Shown here one piece after another: positions 8,712-15,400 of a stretch of DNA of 19,751 bases (position 1 is the first letter of the stretch; the number at the start of each line of letters is the position of its first letter). The notes beneath the pieces are model-generated. The model saw nothing but the letters and a program-made list of their open reading frames with translations, was not told the origin of the DNA and did not search any database. Made by a program: the position numbers and the translations under genes. The DNA is from JBAXSK01 sp044358815 (GTDB lineage: Bacteria; Cyanobacteriota; Cyanobacteriia; Pseudanabaenales; Pseudanabaenaceae): assembly GCA_044358815.1 (NCBI GenBank), contig JBIKNH010000063.1, positions 1 through 19,751 on the forward strand, in the 5' to 3' direction.

Positions 8712-9053
8712 ATGCTTTATCAACAAAATACTATCAATCCAAAATTAGATAAACTACTTGATGAACTAAAAACGAAGTTGGTGAATCTTTATGGTGAGCA
8801 ACTGTATTCCTTGATTTTATTCGGTTCACAGGCTAGAAGAGAAGCAAATCCAAACTCTGATATTGATGTCATGACTGTTCTCGAAGACCCTATTGATGTA
8901 ACTAAAGAAGTATATAAAACATCAGATATTAGATTTTACTTTATTGACAAATACGGAGAATTAGTTTCAATCGTCCCTGTACCTAAATCAGACTTTGTAT
9001 CATCTTCTACTTCACTAGTAAGAATAGCTAAACGAGAGGGAATTAAACTATGA
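8712..9053 (+). CDS. MNT-type nucleotidyltransferase (antitoxin of a MNT/HEPN pair)
   Basis: This 113-residue minimal nucleotidyltransferase has the signature G38-S39 followed by D50-x-D52 (GSQARREANPNSDID). In characterised MNT/HEPN systems the nucleotidyltransferase neutralises the HEPN toxin by adding AMP to it; here that is inferred from the family. The ATG at 8712 lies 10 nt after the R-M stop and gives the proper N-terminus; an in-frame upstream start at 8646 would run inside the R-M gene. The stop overlaps the next start in an ATGA, so the two genes are translationally coupled. It probably shares the R-M transcript. Confidence 0.85.
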   Translation: MLYQQNTINPKLDKLLDELKTKLVNLYGEQLYSLILFGSQARREANPNSDIDVMTVLEDPIDVTKEVYKTSDIRFYFIDKYGELVSIVPVPKSDFVSSSTSLVRIAKREGIKL

Positions 9054-9439
9054 GTGAAATCAATCAACTAGTCAGCTTAGCTTGTGAAGACATAGAAACG
9101 GCTGAATTTTTGTTTTCAGGGCAACGTTACCGCTCTTGTTTATCCCGTGCTTACTACGCCATGTACTACTCTGCTCAAGCATTATTGCTATCAGAGAATA
9201 TAGAAACATCAACTCATAAAGGAGTTATTAAATTAATAAATATGCACTTTGTCAGAACAAACCAACTTGATCGCACAATCTTTAAACTATTAAGTGATGC
9301 CTATGATCTTAGACAATTGGGAGACTACAGCTCTAACTTTATTGCAACCTCATTATCCGCTAGAGAGGCAATAGATAATGCTCAAATATTTATTAATGAG
9401 ATTAACAGAATATTGAATCTAAAAAATAACAATAGATAA
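9050..9439 (+). CDS. HEPN-domain protein (partner of the MNT antitoxin)
   Basis: This 129-residue all-helical HEPN protein has the typical order: a DIETAEFLFSGQRYRSCLSRAYYAMYY segment (about residues 14-40), then THKGVI and DLRQLGDY. HEPN toxins usually rely on an R-x4-6-H ribonuclease motif. Here R33 is present, but the residue seven positions on, a histidine in many relatives, is Y40, so nuclease activity is doubtful. It overlaps the upstream MNT gene by 4 nt (ATGA). Its TAA stop is followed directly by a partial copy of the R-M gene's 3' end. Confidence 0.85.
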   Translation: MSEINQLVSLACEDIETAEFLFSGQRYRSCLSRAYYAMYYSAQALLLSENIETSTHKGVIKLINMHFVRTNQLDRTIFKLLSDAYDLRQLGDYSSNFIATSLSAREAIDNAQIFINEINRILNLKNNNR

Positions 9440-9542
9440 TTGAGTTTGCAAACCCTGTGGACTTACCTATGATGAAGTGAAGATAATTGAGCCGGAATTT
9501 GCACTTACTGAACAAGAATACACAGCAATTAAAATAGAATAG
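9440..9542 (+). pseudogene. R-M 3'-end remnant, tail copy 1
   Basis: This matches the last ~34 codons of the R-M gene at about 90% of bases (10 differences in 102, counted by eye). It includes a 48-base exact match between 9458-9505 and 8617-8664. From GLTYDEVK onward the frame is intact and ends in TAG, with a C-terminus AIKIE where the resident gene has AISVE. There is no start codon in frame, so it is a gene fragment and not an independent gene. It begins at the HEPN stop, and its own stop overlaps the ribosome binding site of the next antitoxin. Confidence 0.9.
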
Positions 9543-9546
9543 GAGG
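9541..9546 (+). promoter_or_regulatory. Strong Shine-Dalgarno overlapping the stop of tail copy 1
   Basis: AGGAGG lies 8 nt before the antitoxin ATG at 9555, and its first two bases are the AG of the tail copy's TAG. In an ancestral arrangement with a full R-M gene at this place, this would give tight coupling between R-M termination and antitoxin initiation. Confidence 0.75.
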
Positions 9547-9554
9547 TAAAAACA

Positions 9555-9821
9555 ATGACACTCGCCGAAATACTACCCGCCGCCCGAAAACTCACTGTAA
9601 CAGAAAAACTGAAACTAATTAGGATTCTTGCAGAAGACCTAGATACATCTGAGAACATTCAGCTATCAGAAACGTTAAAAACTCAATTCCCCCCTGAAGC
9701 AGTTACACCAAAGAGTAAAAAACTCCGACCATTTGGTTTATGTGCTGGAGAATTTGTCGTTCCTGAAGACTTTGACGCACCGCTACCAGAAGAAATTTTA
9801 AAGTCCTTTGAAGGAAAATGA
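9555..9821 (+). CDS. VapB-type antitoxin of a PIN-domain toxin
   Basis: This 88-residue protein has an N-terminal helical part (LAEILPAARKLTVTEKLKLIRIL) and a C-terminal block RPFGLCAGEFVVPEDFDAPLPEEIL, found in cyanobacterial antitoxins encoded before PIN toxins; the C-terminal block is the likely toxin-binding part. It overlaps the toxin start by 4 nt (ATGA). The antitoxin is intact while its toxin carries a nonsense codon, so it may now have no active partner, or may act as a solitary regulator. Confidence 0.8.
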   Translation: MTLAEILPAARKLTVTEKLKLIRILAEDLDTSENIQLSETLKTQFPPEAVTPKSKKLRPFGLCAGEFVVPEDFDAPLPEEILKSFEGK

Positions 9822-10207
9822 AAATTTTATTAGACACACATATTTTCTTATGGTTTATCAGTCGAGATCAACGGCTATCAACAGATGTGCAGGAAATTAT
9901 TCAAGACTTAGACAATGAAATTTATCTGAGTGTTGTTTCGACTTGGGAAGCCATTATCAAATATCAGTTGGGCAGATTACCATTGCCAGAATCACCTTAA
10001 ATATATTTTCCTAAACACTGTGATCGCCATCAAATTCTTAATCTCGATTTTGATCAAGCCAGTGTAACTCAACTAGCTAAACTCCCGTCTTTACATCGTG
10101 ATCCCTTTGACAGAATGCTTATTTGTCAAACCATACAAAATGACATGACAATTGCCACAGTAGACGACGCAGTTCGAGCTTATCCAGTCAATTTGCTTAA
10201 ACCATGA
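9818..10207 (+). pseudogene. vapC: PIN-domain toxin VapC interrupted by one nonsense codon
   Basis: One frame runs 129 codons from ATG 9818 to TGA 10205-10207, with a single internal TAA at codon 61 (9998-10000). Both sides belong to one PIN ribonuclease: D6 (LLDTH) and E44 (STWEAI) before the stop, and HRDPFDRM with D98 and TVDD with D116 after it. The site reads PESP-stop-IY, where PESPEIY would fit, consistent with a one-base GAA to TAA change. The truncated 60-residue product lacks two of the acidic metal-binding residues and should be inactive unless the stop is read through. A partial R-M tail starts directly after the final TGA. Confidence 0.85.
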
Positions 10208-10372
10208 CAAACCGCTAAAAAAGGTGAGCGCCATGCTAATACAAGCAAACTAGAGAAGATGATTGATAAATTAGTTTATAAACTCTATCAACTCACCTAT
10301 GACGAAGTAAAAATCATCGATCCAGAATTTGCACTAACAGAATAAGAATACACAGCAATTAAAATAGAGTGA
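10208..10372 (+). pseudogene. R-M 3'-end remnant, tail copy 2
   Basis: This matches the last ~54 codons of the R-M gene, starting at the codons for TAKK. The frame reads TAKKGERHANTSKLEKMID and on to AIKIE-TGA, with one internal in-frame TAA at 10343-10345 (a CAA codon in the resident gene). It differs from the resident tail at about 22 of the last 102 bases, mostly at third codon positions, so it diverged largely while coding. No in-frame start is present. It begins within a few bases of the VapC stop. Confidence 0.88.
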
Positions 10373-10417
10373 AACTCTTGACATGAGCTAAAAATCTAAT
10401 TAAAAGAGGAAACTAAA

Positions 10418-10684
10418 ATGTCACAAATCAACACCGAAATCGATTCAGCAACTACCGACAAACTCACCTACATCCAACAACAAACCAATCAGACCCTATC
10501 TGATATTTTGCGCGATGCCATAGACTCTTACTATCAAAAACTCAAACATCAACACAAAAAAACATCCTTTGAAATTTTTGAAGAATCAGGCTTTATTGGA
10601 TGTTGCTCCGTTGAAAGCGACTTATCCATAAACTACAAACAAGTCCTATCAAACGAACTTGAGGCTAAATATGATCATCGCTGA
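10418..10684 (+). CDS. CopG/ribbon-helix-helix-like antitoxin
   Basis: The 88-residue protein has an N-terminal segment (DKLTYIQQQTNQTLSDILRDAIDSYYQKL, about residues 15-43) that reads like a ribbon-helix-helix DNA-binding and dimerisation domain. A C-terminal tail with EESGFIGC and NYKQVLSNELEAK follows, typical of antitoxins encoded just before PIN toxins. AGAGGA at 10405-10410 is the likely ribosome binding site. The gene overlaps the toxin start by 14 bp. Such antitoxins usually repress their own promoter, but no operator is evident. The 45-nt leader resembles that of the DUF433 gene downstream. Confidence 0.82.
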   Translation: MSQINTEIDSATTDKLTYIQQQTNQTLSDILRDAIDSYYQKLKHQHKKTSFEIFEESGFIGCCSVESDLSINYKQVLSNELEAKYDHR

Positions 10685-11084
10685 TACAGGATTTTGGTTA
10701 GCCCTAGCCGATCAACAAGACACTCATCACCAAGCCGCCAGACAAAAACTAAAAGAAATTGACGAAAGACTAATTACAACATGGTGTGTTGTTACAGAAA
10801 CTTGCTATCTATTGCTAAAAAGAAAAGGAGTGCTTGCTCAATCTAAATTCATGGAATCATTAGCAAATGGAGCCTTCGAGACATTTAACCTGCAACCCGA
10901 TCATGCCCAAAAAATCACTCAACTCATGCAAAAATATGGCAATCTCCCAATGGACTTAGCCGATGCCTCCCTAGTCATTCTCGCAGAAGAACTAGGTCAC
11001 GGTCGCATCTTGTCAGTTGATTATCGAGATTTCAATACCTATCGCTGGAAAAACACCCAACCATTTAAAAACCTTTTGCAGTAG
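10671..11084 (+). CDS. vapC: PIN-domain ribonuclease toxin (VapC family)
   Basis: This 137-residue PIN protein probably cleaves RNA when free of its antitoxin. The metal-binding acidic residues are present: D5 (IIADTGF), E43 (VVTETC), D98 (DLADAS; D95 nearby) and D117 (SVDYRDF). The ATG at 10671 is preferred over an upstream in-frame start at 10659, because GAGG at 10661-10664 is well placed 6 nt before it and MIIADTG is the family N-terminus. It overlaps the antitoxin gene by 14 bp. Its TAG stop lies inside GTAGAT, bases that align with the R-M tail, so the end of the toxin may have been fixed by the junction. Confidence 0.87.
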   Translation: MIIADTGFWLALADQQDTHHQAARQKLKEIDERLITTWCVVTETCYLLLKRKGVLAQSKFMESLANGAFETFNLQPDHAQKITQLMQKYGNLPMDLADASLVILAEELGHGRILSVDYRDFNTYRWKNTQPFKNLLQ

Positions 11085-11258
11085 ATAAAAATTCTCACTG
11101 CTAAAAAAGGCGATCGCCATGCTGATACGAGTGAATTAAAAAAGAAGATTGATCACCTAGTTTACAAACTCTATGGACTTACCTATGAAGAAGTAAAGAT
11201 AATTGAGCCGGAATTTGAACTAACAGAATTGGAATATAAGGCGATTAGAATAGAGTAA
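11081..11258 (+). pseudogene. R-M 3'-end remnant, tail copy 3
   Basis: This is the longest copy, matching the last ~59 codons of the R-M gene. It starts with VDK; one extra A then shifts the frame, after which ILTAKKGDRHADTSELKKK continues without interruption to AIRIE-TAA at 11256-11258. About 17 of the last 102 bases differ from the resident tail, many synonymous. It contains the only perfect HIP1 octamer seen in the window (GCGATCGC, 11110-11117). It overlaps the VapC stop codon and has no start of its own. Confidence 0.9.
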
Positions 11259-11301
11259 AATAAAATTCTTGATATGAGATTGAAAGCTAACAAGAAAATA
11301 T

Positions 11302-11535
11302 ATGACAATAAGCAACACATTACTTAATCGAATCACCCAAATTCCTGGACAATGTGGTGGTCGTCCCTGCATTCGAGGAATGCGAATCCGCGTCACAGAT
11401 ATATTAGAAATGCTTGCCGAAAACGTCAGTATTACCGAAATATTAGAAGACTTCCCTGATTTAGAACTTGCTGACATTCAAGCTTGCCTAGTCTTTGCCG
11501 CACGCCGTACAGATTTTCCGCGACTAACCGCATGA
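11302..11535 (+). CDS. DUF433 protein (antitoxin-like)
   Basis: The 77-residue protein has the DUF433 signature: PGQCGGRPCIRGMRIRVTDILEMLAENVS (about residues 15-43), then EILEDFPDLELADIQACLVFAA. The fold resembles a small helix-turn-helix. DUF433 genes are commonly paired with DUF5615 or PIN-like genes and are taken to be antitoxins; that role is inferred here. Its stop overlaps the next start in ATGA. The ribosome binding site before ATG 11302 is weak. The first bases of its leader resemble those after tail copy 2. Confidence 0.85.
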   Translation: MTISNTLLNRITQIPGQCGGRPCIRGMRIRVTDILEMLAENVSITEILEDFPDLELADIQACLVFAARRTDFPRLTA

Positions 11536-11870
11536 ATATTTGGATTGATGCTCAACTACCACCGACACTCGCTAACTGGATGTCCAGTAATTTTGATATA
11601 ACAGCAATATCTTTAAAAGAACTATCGCTACGAGATGCCAAAGACATCGAAATATTTGAAGCAGCAAGAATTTCTAATGCAATCATTATGACAAAAGACA
11701 GCGACTTTATAGATTTGGTATGTCGTCTAGGCACACCACCTCAAGTGCTATGGATTACCTGTGGCAACGTCACTAATCGTAACCTGAGACAACTTCTCAC
11801 GGCAACTTTATCAACAGCATTAGAGCAAATTAAACAGGGAGAAGCGATTGTTGAGATCAGCAATAAATAG
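11532..11870 (+). CDS. DUF5615 PIN-like protein (toxin-like)
   Basis: The 112-residue protein starts MNIWIDAQLPP, the typical N-terminus of DUF5615 PIN-like proteins, with D6 as a likely metal ligand. Later it has LRDAKDIEIFEAAR and TKDSDFIDLV with further acidic residues. It is the presumed toxin of the DUF433/DUF5615 pair; activity of this family is poorly characterised. The ATG at 11532 overlaps the DUF433 stop; a longer frame from 11484 would lie inside that gene. A degraded copy of the R-M tail starts directly after its TAG. Confidence 0.82.
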   Translation: MNIWIDAQLPPTLANWMSSNFDITAISLKELSLRDAKDIEIFEAARISNAIIMTKDSDFIDLVCRLGTPPQVLWITCGNVTNRNLRQLLTATLSTALEQIKQGEAIVEISNK

Positions 11871-12010
11871 GCAAAAAGTAATTGTTATACAGATACGAAT
11901 AAACTAGAAACAAGATTAATCATTTAGTTTACAAACTCCATAGACTTACCTATGATGGAATGAAGATAATTGAACCAGAATTTGTACTCACTGAACAAGA
12001 ATACAAATAC
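11871..12010 (+). pseudogene. R-M 3'-end remnant, tail copy 4 (degraded)
   Basis: DNA similarity to the R-M tail runs from the TAKK region to the EQEY codons, but the frame is broken by small deletions. The best part reads NHLVYKLHRLTYDGMKIIEPEFVLTEQEY. Differences here change amino acids more often than in copies 2 and 3, fitting neutral decay. The terminal AI-x-x-E codons and stop are lost. It ends about 50 bp from the dnaG stop and marks the right edge of the island. Confidence 0.8.
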
Positions 12011-12062
12011 CATATCTTGTTCACTTTTTTACTCTCCCTTTCTATCCATCAATACTTCGGCT

Positions 12063-14105
12063 CTAAAACTCCATTTCTTCATCGATTTCCGCATTCATTT
12101 CAATATTCATATTCCCATTCATAAACAACGATTCATCCAGTGAATTTGGATCAGTTAGTTCCTGTTCAATTAAATCAGTATAGTTGACTTCAATTTGCTT
12201 AAATAGAACTTGCTGTAATGCTTTTTCTTGGTGAAATTTTTGTTGATAGTAACGCCGAATTTCACAATCAGTTTTAACGTCAGTTTTCTCGAACTTCGCT
12301 AACCAATGTTTTATCCGCTTCTCACAGTGGATCGCCTGAATCTTCACAATAGCTGCCTTCACCACCATCTGTGGACGCAATAAAGCCACCCGACTATTAT
12401 CATCTTCCCGCAAAAAATAATTTAGCTTATTACTAGTCTCATGATCTTCAATACACATTAACTGTAATTGCTTCAACAGGTTATCAGGATAAACAGGATT
12501 CGCCAAATCTAATTTATTACTATCAATTAAATCTAAAATCATGTGCCATAATTGCAAGTGATTCGTCAAACTAAAACTAATATCTGCTGTTTCCAATTCA
12601 TTAAACACAAATTGTCGATGTGCCGGAAACTGTAAAAATACTTGCAGCAACTGTTCTTCCGCCAACTGCAAAGCAGAAGTACTAGTTTTTGCCACCGCAA
12701 TATTCTGATGCCCATACCATCGCTGATGCCGTAATTGCTTCCGTAAATCCTGCTCAATTCGCAAAGCCAGATAAGCATTCCCTTGGGATAATTGCTGTGC
12801 CGCAGTATGCAAATAATGAGTCCGTAAAAAAGAAGTATCCGGCAAATTACTTAATAAAGTCGCGATACTTTGACTACACTTCTGGAATTGATCCGCTTGA
12901 TTCAGATTATGACTGGCTAACAGTTGTTGAATCCGCCAATCTAGAAACAGCGGTGCATCAGTCACTAACTGCTGATAACTCGCGGCATCATGATGTTTCA
13001 AGAACTCATCGGCATCTTTTCCTTCAGGCATGGTCAAAACCCGCAACTGCACTGTTCCATTAAAAATCAAATCCTTAAAGTTCTCAATTGCCTTATCTGC
13101 GGCATTAATCCCCGCCCGATCCCCGTCAAAATTTAAAATAATCTGCTTCGATTCCGTATAACGCACCAATTGGTTTAACTGCGGTAAACTCAACGCCACC
13201 CCCATCGTCGCCACAACTTCCTTAATACCTGCCTGATGTAACGCAATCGCATCTAAATAACCTTCCACCACAATCGCCCGATCTAACTTCGCAATGGCAT
13301 CCTTTGCCCGATCCATCGCAAATAAAATCGTGCCTTTATGAAATAGCGGCGTTTCTGGAGAATTTAAATATTTGGGTTCCCCACCGTCTAGGGCACGCCC
13401 CCCAAAAGCAATTACCCGCCCCTTATCATCGCGAATGGGAATCATCACCCGATCCCGAAATCGGTCATAATAACCCGCCCCAGTCTTATTCGTTACGATT
13501 AAACCCGCCGATTCCACTAGCGCCACCGGTAATCGCTTCTCTTCCACTAGATAATTATAGAGCTTATTCCAACCCGCCGGAGCATAGCCAAACTGGAACT
13601 GTTGAATGGTTTCTTCGGTTAATTCCCGTTTTTGACGAATATATTCTAAGGCTGACTTTCCTTGCGCCGTATAGAGCGCATGGTGATAGAAACTCGCCGC
13701 CAGCGCCATAATTTCATGGAGTTGTTCCTTTTGAGTCTGTTGCCGCTGAAATTCCTGTTGCTTTTCAGGTTCAAGGGTTTTAATCGGAATATGATGCCGC
13801 TTTGCTAATTCAACTACCACATCACTAAAAGACTGTTTCCCTAATTCCATGAGAAACTTAATCGCACCGCCTGCCGCCCCACAACTAAAACAGTGGTACA
13901 TTTGCCGCGACGGATTCACCTGAAAAGCCGTCGGATTACTGCCTTGATGGAACGGACAGGGACCCCGCAAATTCGCCCCACTCTTCCGTAAAACCACATA
14001 TTCGGAAACTACATCAACGATATCAACCCGCTGATTTACTTCATCAATTGTATCTTGGTGAATGGGAAGCTTACCCATAGTTTTTGGAGTTTCCGTTGCA
14101 GGCAT
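12063..14105 (-). CDS. dnaG: DNA primase DnaG
   Basis: DnaG makes the RNA primers for chromosome replication. The 680-residue protein has an N-terminal CHC2 zinc-binding domain (C50, H53, C72, C75), the primase core, and a TOPRIM domain with VVEGYLDA (E281) and FDGDRAG (D327, D329). A divergent C-terminal helicase-interaction region ends in an acidic, methionine-rich tail. The start at 14105 gives a short extra N-terminus before M10, an alternative start (MGKLPIHQDTID). It is divergent from truB, with 62 bp between the two starts, so both promoters lie in that gap. It converges on the toxin-antitoxin island, and no terminator was found between them. Confidence 0.97.
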   Translation of the reverse strand: MPATETPKTMGKLPIHQDTIDEVNQRVDIVDVVSEYVVLRKSGANLRGPCPFHQGSNPTAFQVNPSRQMYHCFSCGAAGGAIKFLMELGKQSFSDVVVELAKRHHIPIKTLEPEKQQEFQRQQTQKEQLHEIMALAASFYHHALYTAQGKSALEYIRQKRELTEETIQQFQFGYAPAGWNKLYNYLVEEKRLPVALVESAGLIVTNKTGAGYYDRFRDRVMIPIRDDKGRVIAFGGRALDGGEPKYLNSPETPLFHKGTILFAMDRAKDAIAKLDRAIVVEGYLDAIALHQAGIKEVVATMGVALSLPQLNQLVRYTESKQIILNFDGDRAGINAADKAIENFKDLIFNGTVQLRVLTMPEGKDADEFLKHHDAASYQQLVTDAPLFLDWRIQQLLASHNLNQADQFQKCSQSIATLLSNLPDTSFLRTHYLHTAAQQLSQGNAYLALRIEQDLRKQLRHQRWYGHQNIAVAKTSTSALQLAEEQLLQVFLQFPAHRQFVFNELETADISFSLTNHLQLWHMILDLIDSNKLDLANPVYPDNLLKQLQLMCIEDHETSNKLNYFLREDDNSRVALLRPQMVVKAAIVKIQAIHCEKRIKHWLAKFEKTDVKTDCEIRRYYQQKFHQEKALQQVLFKQIEVNYTDLIEQELTDPNSLDESLFMNGNMNIEMNAEIDEEMEF

Positions 14106-14167
14106 TCTAATCTATTTTATCATTAGATTTTGAGAATTTAAATTGCCCTTATTTTTCGCCTAAAATC

Positions 14168-15226
14168 ATGAATTCTAATCACCCTCATCTTAATGGCTTT
14201 TTGAGTATTAACAAACCGATGGGCATCACCGCCCATGACTGCATCGCTAAATTACGGAAATTACTGAAACATAAAAAAATCGGTCATAGTGGCACCCTCG
14301 ATCCGATGGCAACAGGGGTATTACCTGTCGGCATTGGTCAAGCCACCCGTCTTTTACGATTTTTACCCGAAGGTAAATCCTATCGTGCGGTGATTCGTTT
14401 TGGCATTCTCACCGACACCGACGACATTACCGGACAAGTCATCACACACCACAGCGCCGCCCATCTCACCAAAGAGCAGATCCAGCAACAATTACCGCCC
14501 CTCAATTCGCAATTTATCGGTAACATTACCCAGCGTCCCCCCGCCTATAGCGCCATTCACATCAACGGTCAGCGCCTCTACGATCTCGCCCGCCAAGGCA
14601 AACTCAGCCCCGATGATCTCGCTCAAATTCCCACCCGTACCGTCAACGTCAGCGCCATTGAAATTCTCGACTGGCAACATACCGATCCCCATCACCCTGA
14701 ATTAACTGTACACATCACCTGCGGTACTGGCACATATATTAGATCCATCGCCAGAGATTTAGGCACATCTTTAGGCACTGTCGCCACCCTGTCCGCCCTA
14801 GAACGCACCAGCAGCAACGGTTTCAGCCTAGACCAAACCTATACTTTCCCCCAGTTAGCTGATCTGATCCAAACCCAACCTGTACCGGATTTGATCCTAC
14901 CCCTAGACAGCGGGATCGCGCACCTACCGCCCATCACCTTACCCGCTGAGATCGCGTTCCGTTGGTGTCAGGGCAGAGCCGCCCTAGCTGAAGCATTAAA
15001 CCTCTCAACCGCCGAGCCAATGGCAACGGATCAAGCAGATCAGCCCTATATCAGAGTCTATGACGAGTCCGCTCAATTACTAGGTGTGGGTCAGTGGCAA
15101 ACGCCAGATCCTGTCCCTCACGAAAATTCCAGCGATGATTCCCGTGATCTATCCCCTGAAAATTTGCCCCCTCAGCTAATACAGCCGCTGCAATTACAGC
15201 CCATTGTGGTTCTCCAACCGAAATAA
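14168..15226 (+). CDS. truB: tRNA pseudouridine-55 synthase TruB
   Basis: TruB converts U55 in the T-loop of elongator tRNAs to pseudouridine. The catalytic motif HSGTLDPMATGVL places the nucleophile at D45, with the N-terminal GFLSINKPMGITAHD block before it. RPPAYSAIHINGQRLYDLAR and GTYIRSIARDLG follow, all typical of the family. At 352 residues it is somewhat longer than many bacterial TruBs; the C-terminal ~100 residues form a less conserved, proline-rich extension. No clear ribosome binding site precedes ATG 14168. Confidence 0.96.
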   Translation: MNSNHPHLNGFLSINKPMGITAHDCIAKLRKLLKHKKIGHSGTLDPMATGVLPVGIGQATRLLRFLPEGKSYRAVIRFGILTDTDDITGQVITHHSAAHLTKEQIQQQLPPLNSQFIGNITQRPPAYSAIHINGQRLYDLARQGKLSPDDLAQIPTRTVNVSAIEILDWQHTDPHHPELTVHITCGTGTYIRSIARDLGTSLGTVATLSALERTSSNGFSLDQTYTFPQLADLIQTQPVPDLILPLDSGIAHLPPITLPAEIAFRWCQGRAALAEALNLSTAEPMATDQADQPYIRVYDESAQLLGVGQWQTPDPVPHENSSDDSRDLSPENLPPQLIQPLQLQPIVVLQPK

Positions 15227-15400
15227 ACCTCGAACTTACCGCACCCTCCCCCCAAATTTCCATGTAACCGCAACCCATTCCCCAACAGCCGTCAAAAGAC
15301 AAAGATCAGGCATATTAGCTGATTTTATCGATTTGGTAAACCATTTACAGTAAAAATCGTCAGCATTGATGATAAGTCATAAATCTCTGAGCATCCGGGT

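Noticed and set aside
10378..10406. TTGACA as a -35 box before the CopG-like antitoxin
   Set aside because: At 17-bp spacing the -10 would be TAAAAG, overlapping the ribosome binding site and leaving almost no leader; the TTGACA may just be part of the conserved post-tail motif.
11110..11117. HIP1 octamer GCGATCGC as a signature of the organism
   Set aside because: It supports a cyanobacterial origin only weakly, because only one perfect copy was noticed and it lies in a gene remnant.
9440..12010. Tail copies as short independent genes or a CRISPR-like repeat array
   Set aside because: They have no start codons in frame, are 100-180 bp long with different genes between them, and match the R-M C-terminus codon by codon.
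12689..13711. Plus-strand open frames of 124 and 135 codons opposite dnaG
   Set aside because: They are antisense shadows of a well-supported primase gene, with no family resemblance or ribosome binding sites.
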